Made by a program: the position numbers and the translations under genes
Part shown: in pieces, positions 19,013 through 27,983 of the stretch
Position numbering within the stretch: position 1 is the first letter of the stretch
How the letters are laid out: each line of letters starts with the position of its first letter
The notes under the pieces: generated by a model
The model's input: only the letters and a program-made list of their open reading frames with translations
Told to the model about the DNA's origin: nothing
Databases searched by the model: none
Assembly (NCBI GenBank): GCA_031549725.1
Contig: JAVBPH010000003.1
Coordinates: 1 to 64,000, forward strand
Reading direction: 5' to 3'
Source of the DNA: UBA937 sp031549725
GTDB taxonomy: Bacteria; Spirochaetota; Spirochaetia; Treponematales; Breznakiellaceae
Length of the DNA stretch: 64,000 nucleotides

Positions 19013-19040
19013 CTTGCATTTTCGTTTATTATCGTATAAG
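19013..19040 (+). promoter_or_regulatory. Candidate promoter with DeoR-type operator for transketolase operon
   Basis: A possible -35 CTTGCA (19013-19018) and -10 TATAAG (19035-19040), 16-nt spacer. The spacer contains TTTTCGTTTATTATCGTATA, with TTCGTTT-like repeats reminiscent of operators used by GlpR/AgaR-class DeoR regulators. The DeoR-type gene at 22542 in the same locus is the natural candidate to bind here. Inference from pattern only. Confidence 0.35.
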
Positions 19041-19069
19041 ATTGATAAATCTTTTCTTGAGGTGGAAAA

Positions 19070-19876
19070 ATGAAAGAAATCGATATTAAAAGAAAATCAG
19101 GTGAAATAAAAAAAAGTATCGTTTCCATGATTGTGAAGGCAAAAGGAGGGCATATAGGCTGTTCCCTTTCAGAAGCGGATATTTTGACAGTTTTATTCTT
19201 TTATACCCTCAATCTTTCCCCGGAAACCCAAAATAATCCTGATCGAGACCGTTTTGTCCTCAGCAAAGGACATGCATCGGAAGGTCTATATGCAACATTG
19301 GCAGAACGGGGTTTTTTCCCAAAATCCTGGCTTTTTGAATATTTGAATCATGATTCTCCCCTGACTATTCACCCTACCAGTCATGTACCGGGAATTGAAA
19401 TAAATACGGGCGCCCTGGGGCATGGACTTTCCATCGGGACTGGAATGGCCCTTGCGGCACGGAAAACAGGCAGAAAGTACCGGACATTTGTACTTGCCGG
19501 GGATGGCGAACTTCAAGAAGGATCTAATTGGGAAGCGGCTATGGCAGCGGCACATTACCAATTGAGTAATTTAACGCTGATTATTGACCACAATAGAATC
19601 CAGCTTGCGGATACCATTGCCAATACACTGGGAATCAATCCGCTCAGGGAAAAACTGGAAGCCTTTGGCTTTGATGTCCATGATGTTGACGGCCATGACA
19701 CCGACGCACTGATCCGTATTTTTGATTCATTGGATTATATTTCATCAAAACCCCATGCGGTTATTGCGCATACAGTAAAGGGGAAGGGGGTCTCTTTTAT
19801 GGAAAATAAACCCGAATGGCACCATACCATCCCAACAGAGGAACAAGGCAAAATGGCCCTGGAGGAATTATTATGA
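19070..19876 (+). CDS. Transketolase, N-terminal (TPP-binding) subunit
   Basis: 268 aa. It is the thiamine-diphosphate-binding half of a split transketolase. SKGHASEGLYA lies near residue 65 and GALGHGLSIGTGMALA near 115. The TPP/Mg motif is GDGELQEGSNWEAA near 146 with the downstream DHN. GAGGTGG precedes the ATG. The stop overlaps the start of the C-terminal subunit gene, so the two halves are made together and should form a heteromer. With the kinase downstream, it probably cleaves a phosphorylated ketose by two-carbon transfer. Confidence 0.9.
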   Translation: MKEIDIKRKSGEIKKSIVSMIVKAKGGHIGCSLSEADILTVLFFYTLNLSPETQNNPDRDRFVLSKGHASEGLYATLAERGFFPKSWLFEYLNHDSPLTIHPTSHVPGIEINTGALGHGLSIGTGMALAARKTGRKYRTFVLAGDGELQEGSNWEAAMAAAHYQLSNLTLIIDHNRIQLADTIANTLGINPLREKLEAFGFDVHDVDGHDTDALIRIFDSLDYISSKPHAVIAHTVKGKGVSFMENKPEWHHTIPTEEQGKMALEELL

Positions 19877-20820
19877 TGAAGACCGATGCAATTAAGGAAG
19901 ATTTGAGGGATGCCCAGATAGCAGCATATATTGATTTGGTTCGCCAAGGCGCGGATATTTATTATCTGGTCAGCGATTCGGTGAGTACGAGTAAGGTAAA
20001 ACCATTCAGGGAATTGTTTCCCGGAAGAGTAATAAATGTGGGCATAGCCGAACAAAACATGATGGGCATGGCCGCGGGTATGGCCAACGGGGGGGTAATT
20101 CCTGTAACCGGAAACGCAACACCTTTCTTGATTTCCCGCTCAAATGAACAACTCAAGGTTGACATTAGTTATTCAGGGAGCAATGTAAAAGTGAATGGAA
20201 TGCATGCCGGGTTCAGCTATGGAACTGACGGCATCACCCATCATGAGGTAAATGATATTAGCTTTATCCGGGGAATGCCTGGTTTTGAGATCTATGCCCC
20301 CTGTGATCCGAAAGAATGCAGTCAAATGACTTTTTACGGAGTTCAGAAACGGAAAGGCCCGGTCTATACGAGTCTGAATACCGGAAAATTTCCGGTAATT
20401 ACTCCTGAAAACTATGTTTTTCAGCCTGGTATGCCCCTTCAATTTATGGACGGAAAGGATATTACCATCATTGCCCTGGGAACAGCTGTGCATGATGTAC
20501 TTGAAGCTGTTGAGATTATCGGCAATAACATATCCTGTGCCGTTTTTGCCGTAACTTCCATTCGGCCATTTACGCCGGCTATGCTTATTGATTCAATAAA
20601 GCAGACCGGCCTGGTCCTTACGGTGGAACAGCATTCAACCCACGGCGGTGTTGGAAGCCTTACCGCGGAACTAATCGCCGAAAATGGTCTTGGGGCCAAA
20701 CTAAAGCGGCTTGGTATTCCCGAAGGTTCTTTTTCTAAGAATTGGACCCAAGCGGAAAACAAGGTCCATTTCAAGCTTGAGGCCACGGGCATCGCGGAAA
20801 CAATTCGAGGATTGATGTAA
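19873..20820 (+). CDS. Transketolase, C-terminal subunit
   Basis: 315 aa from the ATG at 19873 (GGAGG at 19861-19865, ATGA overlap with the upstream stop). It carries the pyrimidine-binding domain (GIAEQNMMGMAAGMANGG, with the catalytic Glu) and the C-terminal transketolase domain (FAVTSIRPFTPAML, VLTVEQHSTHGGVGS). It complements the preceding subunit. Two-subunit transketolases encoded next to an FGGY kinase are known for specialised pentose pathways rather than for the housekeeping pentose phosphate cycle. Confidence 0.9.
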   Translation: MMKTDAIKEDLRDAQIAAYIDLVRQGADIYYLVSDSVSTSKVKPFRELFPGRVINVGIAEQNMMGMAAGMANGGVIPVTGNATPFLISRSNEQLKVDISYSGSNVKVNGMHAGFSYGTDGITHHEVNDISFIRGMPGFEIYAPCDPKECSQMTFYGVQKRKGPVYTSLNTGKFPVITPENYVFQPGMPLQFMDGKDITIIALGTAVHDVLEAVEIIGNNISCAVFAVTSIRPFTPAMLIDSIKQTGLVLTVEQHSTHGGVGSLTAELIAENGLGAKLKRLGIPEGSFSKNWTQAENKVHFKLEATGIAETIRGLM

Positions 20821-22295
20821 TGGAACATGTAATTGCTATTGATCAGGGTACAAGCGGCTCAAAGGCCATGATTATTTCCGAAAAGGGCGAAATCGTTAGT
20901 TGTTTTACCTGTCCTTTTCCATCGTATCATCCTCAACCGGGTTTTGTTGAACAGGACGGTAATGAGATTACCGCATCGGTTATTTCGGCGGTAAAAAAGG
21001 TGGTGGAACGTTTTGAATCCTCGGGAAACAATAAAAATTCCATTGTTGCGGTGGGTATCAGCAATCAGCGTGAATCCTTCTTGCTTTGGGATAAAACCGG
21101 CAGCCCGCTTACACCGGTAATTGTCTGGCAATGTAAACGTTCGGTTAATATCTGTTCCTATCTGCAAAAGCAGGGCCTGGACCATGTCATCAGCGATATG
21201 ACCGGACTTATGATAGATCCATATTTTTCAGGAACCAAATTCCTCTGTCTCAAAGAAAGTAATCCCGAGTTGTCTGCTAAAATAAAAGCCGGTTCGGTTT
21301 ACTTCGGTACTATAGATACATGGCTCGTTTATAAACTGTCGGGCAATTATGTTACCGATTGTTCCAATGCCTCAAGAACCCTGTTAATGAACCTCAACAC
21401 ATGCGCCTGGAGTCCCGAAATGGGGGAAATATTTGGAACCAAGGGATTGTGCCTGCCCACAATTCATCCATCAACCGGAAATTTCGGCATGACAAACTTT
21501 GAAGGGGTTCTGGATAAGCCTATTCCCATAACAGCCATTATCGGCGATTCCCATGCCGCAAGTTTTGGGGAAGGTTGTTTTTCACCGGGGACGGTAAAAG
21601 CCACCATGGGTACCGGTTCCTCGGTAGTGATGAACACAGGCAAGCGGACCCGTTCATCCCATGGAATGGTTAGTACTATTTGCTGGTCCATGGACGGCAG
21701 AATTGATTATGCCCTGGAAGGGGTGATAGTAAGCTGTGGTTCTACGGTTACCTGGATTCTGGAAAAACTTAAACTCGTAAACAATGCTGCTGGTTTTGAT
21801 GCTCTGGCTGAATCGGTTTCCGATTCTGGGGGTGTTACCTTTATCCCGGCTTTCAGCGGTCTTGGCGGCCCATATTGGCAGATGGACAGAAAAGCGGAAA
21901 TTCTCGGCATCACTTTTGGGACAGAGGCCGCTCACATTGTACGGGCTGCCCTTGAATCCTATCCCTTTCAGCTAAAGGATGTGATAGACGCCATGGAACA
22001 GGACCGGGGAGCGGCGCTGCAGTGGATAAGGGCCGATGGGGGAATCACCCACTCAAGGCTTTCCATGCAGATAATTGCCAATCTGCTCAAGACCGAAGTT
22101 AGAATTGACAAACGGCATGAGGCAAGTGCCCTCGGAGCGGCAATGCTGGGTTTTATTGGCAAGGGAACCCTGAGTTTTTCCGATGTGGAAAGGCTGATAC
22201 AAACCGCTTCCCATGATGTGTACCAGCCCGGTCAGGTGAATAAGGGCCTGGAAGCGGCCTACCAACTTTGGAACCAGCGAATAATACGAAAGTAA
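20820..22295 (+). CDS. FGGY-family carbohydrate kinase (glycerol/xylulose kinase-like)
   Basis: 491 aa. An ASKHA-fold sugar kinase with the N-terminal phosphate-binding motif AIDQGTSGSKAM, GISNQRESFLLWD near 79, GDSHAASFGEGCF near 242, MGTGSSVVMNTG near 261 and the adenosine motif IRADGGITHSRLSMQ near 402. Overall it resembles glycerol kinases, though the context argues for a ketose substrate. The ATG overlaps the transketolase stop by one base (TAATG). It should phosphorylate the isomerised sugar before transketolase action. Confidence 0.88.
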   Translation: MEHVIAIDQGTSGSKAMIISEKGEIVSCFTCPFPSYHPQPGFVEQDGNEITASVISAVKKVVERFESSGNNKNSIVAVGISNQRESFLLWDKTGSPLTPVIVWQCKRSVNICSYLQKQGLDHVISDMTGLMIDPYFSGTKFLCLKESNPELSAKIKAGSVYFGTIDTWLVYKLSGNYVTDCSNASRTLLMNLNTCAWSPEMGEIFGTKGLCLPTIHPSTGNFGMTNFEGVLDKPIPITAIIGDSHAASFGEGCFSPGTVKATMGTGSSVVMNTGKRTRSSHGMVSTICWSMDGRIDYALEGVIVSCGSTVTWILEKLKLVNNAAGFDALAESVSDSGGVTFIPAFSGLGGPYWQMDRKAEILGITFGTEAAHIVRAALESYPFQLKDVIDAMEQDRGAALQWIRADGGITHSRLSMQIIANLLKTEVRIDKRHEASALGAAMLGFIGKGTLSFSDVERLIQTASHDVYQPGQVNKGLEAAYQLWNQRIIRK

Positions 22296-22388
22296 ACGCA
22301 AAAAAAAGGCAGGAATCTAATATTCCTTTTAAATATGAGTACTAGACAAAAGCCTTTTATTTTCCTATTCTTTTCAAAAGAAACGTAT

Positions 22389-22516
22389 GGGAACATTTAA
22401 AAACTTCAGTTTTGAGATGTCTTCCTTGGAAATACCATGGAGAAACTTTTTATTTCATAACGAAATAAAAAGTTTCCGAAGGGATCTTTAAAAATCTAAC
22501 CGGATTTTTGAGGTCC
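22389..22516 (-). repeat. Three-hairpin interspersed repeat, stem type B, copy 1
   Basis: This is the same architecture as the element at 53260-53403, in the opposite orientation. Read on the minus strand: HP1 (22516-22481) has loop CCGGTTAGA, HP2 (22477-22439) has arms GGAAACTTTTTATTTC / GAAATAAAAAGTTTCTCC, the linker contains CCATGGTA, and HP3 spans 22425-22389. It fills most of the 246-bp gap between the kinase and the DeoR gene and may act as a transcription barrier there. The stems are less perfect than in the other B copy, suggesting an older insertion. Confidence 0.75.
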
Positions 22517-22541
22517 CGCATTTTTATTTAAACAAAGCAAA

Positions 22542-23351
22542 ATGAGTATTAGGGACAAAACAGTATACAGTATGTTTCCGGAACAGAGGCGTGAAAAAAT
22601 ACTTGAACTACTCCGCGAAAATGGAAGCTGTCGTGTACAGGAGTTAAAAAAAATATTCCAGGTTACCGAACCGACCATACGCCAGGATCTTGAGGCAATG
22701 GAACAAGCTGGTCTTATTGTCCGGCAGCATGGTGGCGCATTTCTCAGTAATTATTCTTCTTTTGCTTCCGGAATACAGCTTGAACGGCATACCAATATGG
22801 AAAAGAAAACCATGATCGGTGCTAAAGCCGCTGAATTTGTAAATTCCGGAGACAGTATCATTCTGGATTCGGGGACTACCGTTGCGGAAATGATCAAATA
22901 CCTGGTAAACAAGAACCACTTAAAAATTGTTACCCCGGCCATCAATATTACCCTCGCGTTGGGAAAAGAACCAACCAATACCATTTTGATGCCCGGAGGG
23001 GAATTCAAAGCCCCGACACTGTCCTTAACCGGTGATAATGCACCTCTCATCTTTAAAAACCTTTACGTGGAAAAATTGTTTCTGGCGGCGGGCGGTTTTT
23101 CTCTGGAAGCGGGTTTAACTTACCCGGGCTTCACTGATCTTCCCCTAAAGCGGGCAATGATAGAATCCGCCAAAACGGTATATCTTCTTGTGGACTCAAG
23201 TAAATTGGAAAAAGTATTATTCGCTTCCCTCGGCTGTCAGGATAAGATCAATTATTTAATCACCGATGATGGTATTACCCAGGATTATATTAACCAATTG
23301 GCAAACATCAATATAAAAACAATTATTGCCAAGGGTATCGAAAATTCATAA
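22542..23351 (+). CDS. DeoR-family transcriptional regulator
   Basis: 269 aa. The N-terminal DeoR winged helix (RREKILELLRENGSCRVQEL, recognition helix EPTIRQDLEAMEQAG) is followed by the DeoRC sugar-phosphate sensor (LDSGTTVAEMIKYL near 107, LMPGGEFKAPTLSLTG near 149, LLVDSSKLEKV near 220). It probably represses the adjacent pentose locus until a sugar phosphate binds. The start is not certain: the ATG at 22542 has no clear ribosome site, and the ATG at 22572 (MFPEQRREKIL) is equally plausible. Confidence 0.87.
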   Translation: MSIRDKTVYSMFPEQRREKILELLRENGSCRVQELKKIFQVTEPTIRQDLEAMEQAGLIVRQHGGAFLSNYSSFASGIQLERHTNMEKKTMIGAKAAEFVNSGDSIILDSGTTVAEMIKYLVNKNHLKIVTPAINITLALGKEPTNTILMPGGEFKAPTLSLTGDNAPLIFKNLYVEKLFLAAGGFSLEAGLTYPGFTDLPLKRAMIESAKTVYLLVDSSKLEKVLFASLGCQDKINYLITDDGITQDYINQLANINIKTIIAKGIENS

Positions 23352-23392
23352 TAGAGAACCTCTAAAAACCGAAGTTTTTAGAGGTTCTCTAT
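23351..23392 (+). terminator. Perfect hairpin after DeoR gene (solo type-B repeat)
   Basis: A 19-bp perfect stem, ATAGAGAACCTCTAAAAAC / GTTTTTAGAGGTTCTCTAT, has loop CGAA and starts at the last base of the stop codon. The core ACCTCTAAAAA matches the stem of type-B repeat elements, so it can be read as a solo form of that family as well as a transcription terminator. Confidence 0.7.
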
Positions 23393-23797
23393 TTGTTTTC
23401 CTGCATTGCGGTCTTTCGATAAATTTCAAACTATTCTTATGAAGGCATTAAGCTTAGCATATCCTAATATGCAAATGAGCAAGTCAAAGCGATTCTGGTT
23501 AGCTCCCCCACTGAAGGGACTTTCCATTTTATATCACAAATTTCCTTAACCGGAAGATAGTTAAAAACCAGGACCATAATAAATTTTGGGATATAAAAAC
23601 CGCAAGTAACTAAATAATAATTACATGCGGTTTCAGTTTAAGTATTTTCTTTTATTCGAAAGTCTGGTTTAATACGAGCTTTGCTCATGTTTGTTAGGAA
23701 ATCTATTTCACCAGATTGCTCACGCAATCTGCAAATGCAGACTCCCTCCGCGTTTTGAAAGGAAATAGTTAAATCGCCGTTCGCGCGGAGTGTCGCT
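23393..23797. other. Gene-free stretch with several hairpins
   Basis: No credible reading frame was found. A hairpin AAACCGCA (23597-23604) / TGCGGTTT (23626-23633) has an inner GTAA/TTAC pairing. Near the DUF4097 stop there are interleaved stems: CTATTTC (23703-23709) / GAAATAG (23762-23768), CAGATTGC (23712-23719) / GCAATCTG (23724-23731) and CTCCGCG (23746-23752) / CGCGGAG (23784-23790). The last pair crosses the first, giving a possible pseudoknot or alternative fold in the DUF4097 3' region. Confidence 0.4.
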
Positions 23798-24817
23798 TCA
23801 TTTCAATTCCACATTAATTGAACCCGAACTGGTCTTGGCTTTAATCGTAAACGCCGGGGACGGTCCTGTGGAATAGAGGATGGACTGTTTTCTTGTTTTT
23901 TCACCGCTGTCACTGGAAGACAAGGTTACATTGCCGCTGGAAGATTCCGCATCCAGGGTAAATGATGAAGCCTTTGGAAGGGCCATACTGATGCTGCCGC
24001 TGGTTACCTTAAAAACGATATCCCCCCGGGGGGTCATAAAATCTATCTTTATATCCCCTGATGAAGCATCAAAGGTTCCCTTACCGTCAAAGCTGCTTAT
24101 GTGAATTCCTCCGGACGAACTGTTTATATAGAACATTCCTCTCCGGGCTTCCCCAATTTCAATGTTTCCGCTGGAACAGCTAATCCGGCTCTCGGATCCG
24201 GAGATTGATCCTATGGTAATCTTTCCGCTGCTGCTCCTGATTTCATGGGAGTCCCCGGATACTTCAGCCAGGCGGATGCTGCCGCTGGCTGCGCCTATTT
24301 CGGTATCTGCTATTATTTTCCCAACATTGATTGAACCGCTGGAAACAGTAATTGCACAGGTTTGGGCGGATATATTTCCTGCGGTGATATCTCCGCTGGA
24401 GGTGTGCAGGGTAATGCCGGAAAAAATCAGCTCCGGAATTTTAGAATCGATATTCCCGCTTCCCACTCTGCATGTCAGGGACCCTCCAATTGCTTTTGGC
24501 ATGTACACTTCTACTTTGCTGGAAAAATTCCAAACCCTGGGACGTTTCCCCTCCTTAATTTCCAGGGAAGATCCGCTCCTGGTTATTTTAGCATAGTAAT
24601 CCTTATTATCCCTGGTCATATATTCTTTAATAACCAATTGGCTGTCCTGGCTTTCAAGAAATACAATATCATCCGCACCGTATGTGATACTGATGGACTC
24701 CAACCCACTTACATCCATAGCCTGGGTGTTCACCAGATTCTTTTCCGAAACACCCCCGGCGTTCAGCGCAAAGGGCAATAACAGTAAAAGACCGAAAAAT
24801 AAATTTTTTTTTATCAT
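23798..24817 (-). CDS. DUF4097-type secreted beta-strand repeat protein
   Basis: 339 aa from the ATG at 24817 (GGAGAAG upstream). A signal peptide (KKNLFFGLLLLLPFALNAGG) is followed by a right-handed beta-helix-like domain. A short SSG/TSG/ASG-[DNS]-I motif recurs about every 20 residues (HTSSGDITAG, VSSGSINVGK, RSSSGKITIG, SCSSGNIEIG, KTSSGSINVEL). This pattern is typical of DUF4097 'putative adhesin' proteins, whose function is not established. It is exported, probably to the periplasm or outer surface. It lies downstream of the sugar operon, but a 61-bp gap and its own ribosome site allow separate control. Confidence 0.8.
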   Translation of the reverse strand: MIKKNLFFGLLLLLPFALNAGGVSEKNLVNTQAMDVSGLESISITYGADDIVFLESQDSQLVIKEYMTRDNKDYYAKITRSGSSLEIKEGKRPRVWNFSSKVEVYMPKAIGGSLTCRVGSGNIDSKIPELIFSGITLHTSSGDITAGNISAQTCAITVSSGSINVGKIIADTEIGAASGSIRLAEVSGDSHEIRSSSGKITIGSISGSESRISCSSGNIEIGEARRGMFYINSSSGGIHISSFDGKGTFDASSGDIKIDFMTPRGDIVFKVTSGSISMALPKASSFTLDAESSSGNVTLSSSDSGEKTRKQSILYSTGPSPAFTIKAKTSSGSINVELK

Positions 24818-24878
24818 AACTTCTCCAAAATAATAATATGCGATTATCTTAACACATGGGTCTTCAAAAGTCCTATGG

Positions 24879-26972
24879 TTACGTATACATCCGGAAATCA
24901 ATTTCCTTCGGGGGCTTGGTAATTCCCGATGCCATATCGGCTTGTATTTTTTCCTCTGCTTTTTCCCTGGTCGTACCGGAATTTTCCATGAGCCGTTCAA
25001 CCTCCCGGGTGCGCCAAATATCCACTATGATATTGTTGCCTTCCCGTAAATGAACCGGCTCGGTGGCAAATATTTTATCCAGCAATACATCATCTTTCAA
25101 GGCTAGGGCGATCTTTGCGGCTGCAATAAACAAGGGCTGGGAAATATTTTTTATTGAATGGCCGGATCCTTCTTTTATGTATTCCCTGAGTTTTTCCGAT
25201 GCCAAAACGAGATTTCCTGTTTCAACCAATAGGGGAATGTATTCTTCCATAAATGACGGGTCGGATTCTCCTTCGGGGCAGTTAAGAGCCTTTTCATAAT
25301 AATCCAGGGCAGCCTTTTTATCATTCCTACGGCAGGACAGTATTGCCAGATTACGGTAAGCCCAGGCATTTTCCAGGAATTCCAGGGATTGCTTCCAGTA
25401 TGATTCTGCTTTTGCGGTTTCCCCTTCTTCCATGGCGATTACCCCCAGGTGGTACGAACAGAGCCAATCGTTTTGCTGTTCCGCTGATTCCAGAAGCAGG
25501 GCTTCCCAGATTTTATTCACCGCAAAACTCCCGGGACCTTCCAGGGCGGAATTGGCAGGCAGGGTCCCTGAATAGATAAGGGTCAACCAGGGGGTTTCCT
25601 CTGCGGTAATTGATTCCGCCGGAAAGCTCAGGTCGCCCGGGATACCGGGACCCCGTTGGGCTTTGTGAAGTTTTTCCTCCAGGGCTCCCCAGCCTGTACC
25701 CAGGGAAAACATAGTACCGGTTTCATATTTTTGGGTTCTTGCTTTATCAAGAATTGAATGCAGGTTTGAAGGCGGAATGGCTTTGGCAATTTGGCTGCCG
25801 ATGTATCCCCGGGCGCCGGGGTAATCATTCTGATGAGCCTTTTCAGGATCAACCTGCATGGCCCCAAAAGCCTGGACCCAGTCGACCGTGGATAAAGCCG
25901 CTATGTTGGCGGTGTGTATCTGGGTTGGCGCAAGTCCGGCCTGAACTTCCAAATACCGCTGACCCGGCAGGGACAGGAAATCCTGCCAGTGCTGTCCGCC
26001 CGGTCCTGTTCCCCAGCAGAACATCTTCCTGTAAAAAAGAGGCCCCGTGGAGGCTTCCGCATAGGAATAACCATCACCATATGTGGCAACTTCCCAGGGA
26101 TATTCCAGATTATCATGCTTAGCTTCTTCGCATTGGAAAAAGTATTCGTTTGAATAGGTAGAATTAACCGGATATGTAGCATCCTTTCCAGGGAGGGTTG
26201 GAAGCTCCGGCAGCACCGCCCCGGCCATGGTTTTTAATTTGCCCTGATCCGGGACCAGGTAAATTACATTTTCTGTGGAGGAAAAAATCCTGGTTTTTTC
26301 CGTTTCCGGAACCGCCGCATTGGTCCACCAGTACAACGGCTTGTTTTCATTGTCCAGGTTTTCAATTTTCACATATGTGTAGAGAACCGCCTCATCCTGG
26401 GGAAGATAAAACTCGATCCGCCAGAAAAGTCTGGTCTGGGCTTCGAACTCCCAAAGCCTTAATACCGGAAAGCCCTGCATATCAAAAGTTCCGGAAAATA
26501 CCGGGGTGCACGAATGAACCGTGTGGCCGAACCGCCCGATGTTCCATTCGACACCTCCGGAAAACCAGGCTTCCCGGATCGCCAGATTCGCCGGACGGAA
26601 TATGGGATTTTTATAGAGGATATCCCTTTTATTTTTTTTATCGTAAAGGCTCCAAAGCCGGCCCCCCATGCTAGGGACAATTTCAGCCTTAAGAAAATCA
26701 TTTTCCAGAACCAGGATGGGAATGGAAAGGGAAATTAAATCACGGTTGTAGCGGTCCTGTTTTTTCCAGGGAAGTATCCGGGGCGCGGTTTCCCTGCCGA
26801 AGTTTTTCATTTTTGATTTGGGGAAATCCGGACCGGCTGCTACGGGCAAATCCGTGGGGAAGTCCCGGAACACCGGCTGGGGGTTATTCATTTTTTTAAA
26901 CTGGCCTGTGACGACCCCCGCGGGATCTCCCTGGATCTTAAGCGTATCCTGGTACAATACGGTCTTGCTCAT
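24879..26972 (-). CDS. DUF5107 and TPR domain protein of sugar operon
   Basis: 697 aa from the ATG at 26972, which follows GGAGAAAATT; longer in-frame starts would overlap the permease gene. The N-terminal two thirds carry a DUF5107-type domain with a galactose-mutarotase-like look (VPSMGGRLWSLYDKKNK, GGVEWNIGRFGHTVH, YWWTNAAVPETEKTR). The C-terminal third has TPR-like helices (AWAYRNLAILSCRRNDKKAA). No signal peptide is evident. The position after the transporter genes suggests it handles the imported glycan, perhaps as a glycosidase or mutarotase. The biochemical activity is not readable from sequence. Confidence 0.72.
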   Translation of the reverse strand: MSKTVLYQDTLKIQGDPAGVVTGQFKKMNNPQPVFRDFPTDLPVAAGPDFPKSKMKNFGRETAPRILPWKKQDRYNRDLISLSIPILVLENDFLKAEIVPSMGGRLWSLYDKKNKRDILYKNPIFRPANLAIREAWFSGGVEWNIGRFGHTVHSCTPVFSGTFDMQGFPVLRLWEFEAQTRLFWRIEFYLPQDEAVLYTYVKIENLDNENKPLYWWTNAAVPETEKTRIFSSTENVIYLVPDQGKLKTMAGAVLPELPTLPGKDATYPVNSTYSNEYFFQCEEAKHDNLEYPWEVATYGDGYSYAEASTGPLFYRKMFCWGTGPGGQHWQDFLSLPGQRYLEVQAGLAPTQIHTANIAALSTVDWVQAFGAMQVDPEKAHQNDYPGARGYIGSQIAKAIPPSNLHSILDKARTQKYETGTMFSLGTGWGALEEKLHKAQRGPGIPGDLSFPAESITAEETPWLTLIYSGTLPANSALEGPGSFAVNKIWEALLLESAEQQNDWLCSYHLGVIAMEEGETAKAESYWKQSLEFLENAWAYRNLAILSCRRNDKKAALDYYEKALNCPEGESDPSFMEEYIPLLVETGNLVLASEKLREYIKEGSGHSIKNISQPLFIAAAKIALALKDDVLLDKIFATEPVHLREGNNIIVDIWRTREVERLMENSGTTREKAEEKIQADMASGITKPPKEIDFRMYT

Positions 26973-27111
26973 AATTTTCTCCACAATGATAGTTCTTTGG
27001 TTTATATGTCCTGGTATAAAAAATCTCTTAAAATCCGGCCGGATTTCCAGAGGTCCCTGCAGTTCCATATACCGGAGCAGAACAATGCGGTACTCCGGTA
27101 CTGGAAAATCC

Positions 27112-27969
27112 TTATCCCTTGATCGCTCCGCTGGTGACACCGGCGATAATTTTTTCTGAAAGAAAAATGTACAGAAGGAATGTGGGGAGGAATACAATAA
27201 CCACCGCTGCAAACATACCTGCCCAGTCTCCGGTATAACGCATGGATTGAATCATGCTGTAAAGTCCTACCGCTACCGGCCTTAAGCTTTGTTTGTTCGC
27301 AAATATGAGGGCCATAAAATATTCATTCCACACGGTTATAAAATTGAATATGGTAACCGTGATTATTCCCGGCTGGGCCAAGGGCAGCATGATGATCCAG
27401 AATGTCTTGATCGGTCCGCAGCCGTCAATGGCAGCCGCCTCCTCAAAGGAAAATGAGATATTCTGGAAAAAGGCAATCATAAAGAACACCGTAAATGGCA
27501 TGTTTATGGCAATATACAGCAGTATTAGCAGGAACCTTGAGTTGGTCCAGTTCAGCCTGGTGATAAGTGCAAAAAGGGGCATGATGATCATAATTGCGGG
27601 GATACCCAGGGCGGCCACAAAGGTGTTCTGGATCAGCTTGTTTCCTTTAAAATTGTAGCGTGCAAGAATATAGGCCGCCGGAGCTGATACCAGCATAACC
27701 CCGAAACAGGTGGAAAGGGTATAGATTAATGAGTTGATAAAGTACACCCCCACCTTGTGGGTGATCAGGGCCTTTTTGTAATTTTCAGGGTGAAGGCCGG
27801 ATGCAAACATATCCCCGGCGAAAATATCCTTGGTGGTGGAAAATGAAGCGCCGATAATCCATCCTATTAATACAAACGTAAACACACACCAGAGGATTAC
27901 CACCAGATACCCCGGAATAAGGGCTGCCCTGGTGGTTTTTAAAAATGACGGCTTATTTGTTTTGGACAT
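27112..27969 (-). CDS. Carbohydrate ABC transporter permease, MalG type
   Basis: 285 aa, six predicted membrane helices. The EAA loop (EEAAAIDGCGPIKTFWIIMLPL near residue 190) contacts the ATPase. GGAGGCGAACC precedes the ATG. It is 14 nt downstream of its MalF-type partner. No ATPase is encoded in the operon, so a shared MsmK/UgpC-type ATPase encoded elsewhere is expected, as is common for this transporter class. Confidence 0.9.
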   Translation of the reverse strand: MSKTNKPSFLKTTRAALIPGYLVVILWCVFTFVLIGWIIGASFSTTKDIFAGDMFASGLHPENYKKALITHKVGVYFINSLIYTLSTCFGVMLVSAPAAYILARYNFKGNKLIQNTFVAALGIPAIMIIMPLFALITRLNWTNSRFLLILLYIAINMPFTVFFMIAFFQNISFSFEEAAAIDGCGPIKTFWIIMLPLAQPGIITVTIFNFITVWNEYFMALIFANKQSLRPVAVGLYSMIQSMRYTGDWAGMFAAVVIVFLPTFLLYIFLSEKIIAGVTSGAIKG

Positions 27970-27983
27970 GGTTCGCCTCCGAA

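Noticed and set aside
27011..27056. Sequence resembling a decayed HP1 of the type-B repeat (AATCCGGCCGGATT near an AGAGGTCCC tail)
   Set aside because: Only the loop region and tail match; the arms do not pair well and no HP2 or HP3 follows.
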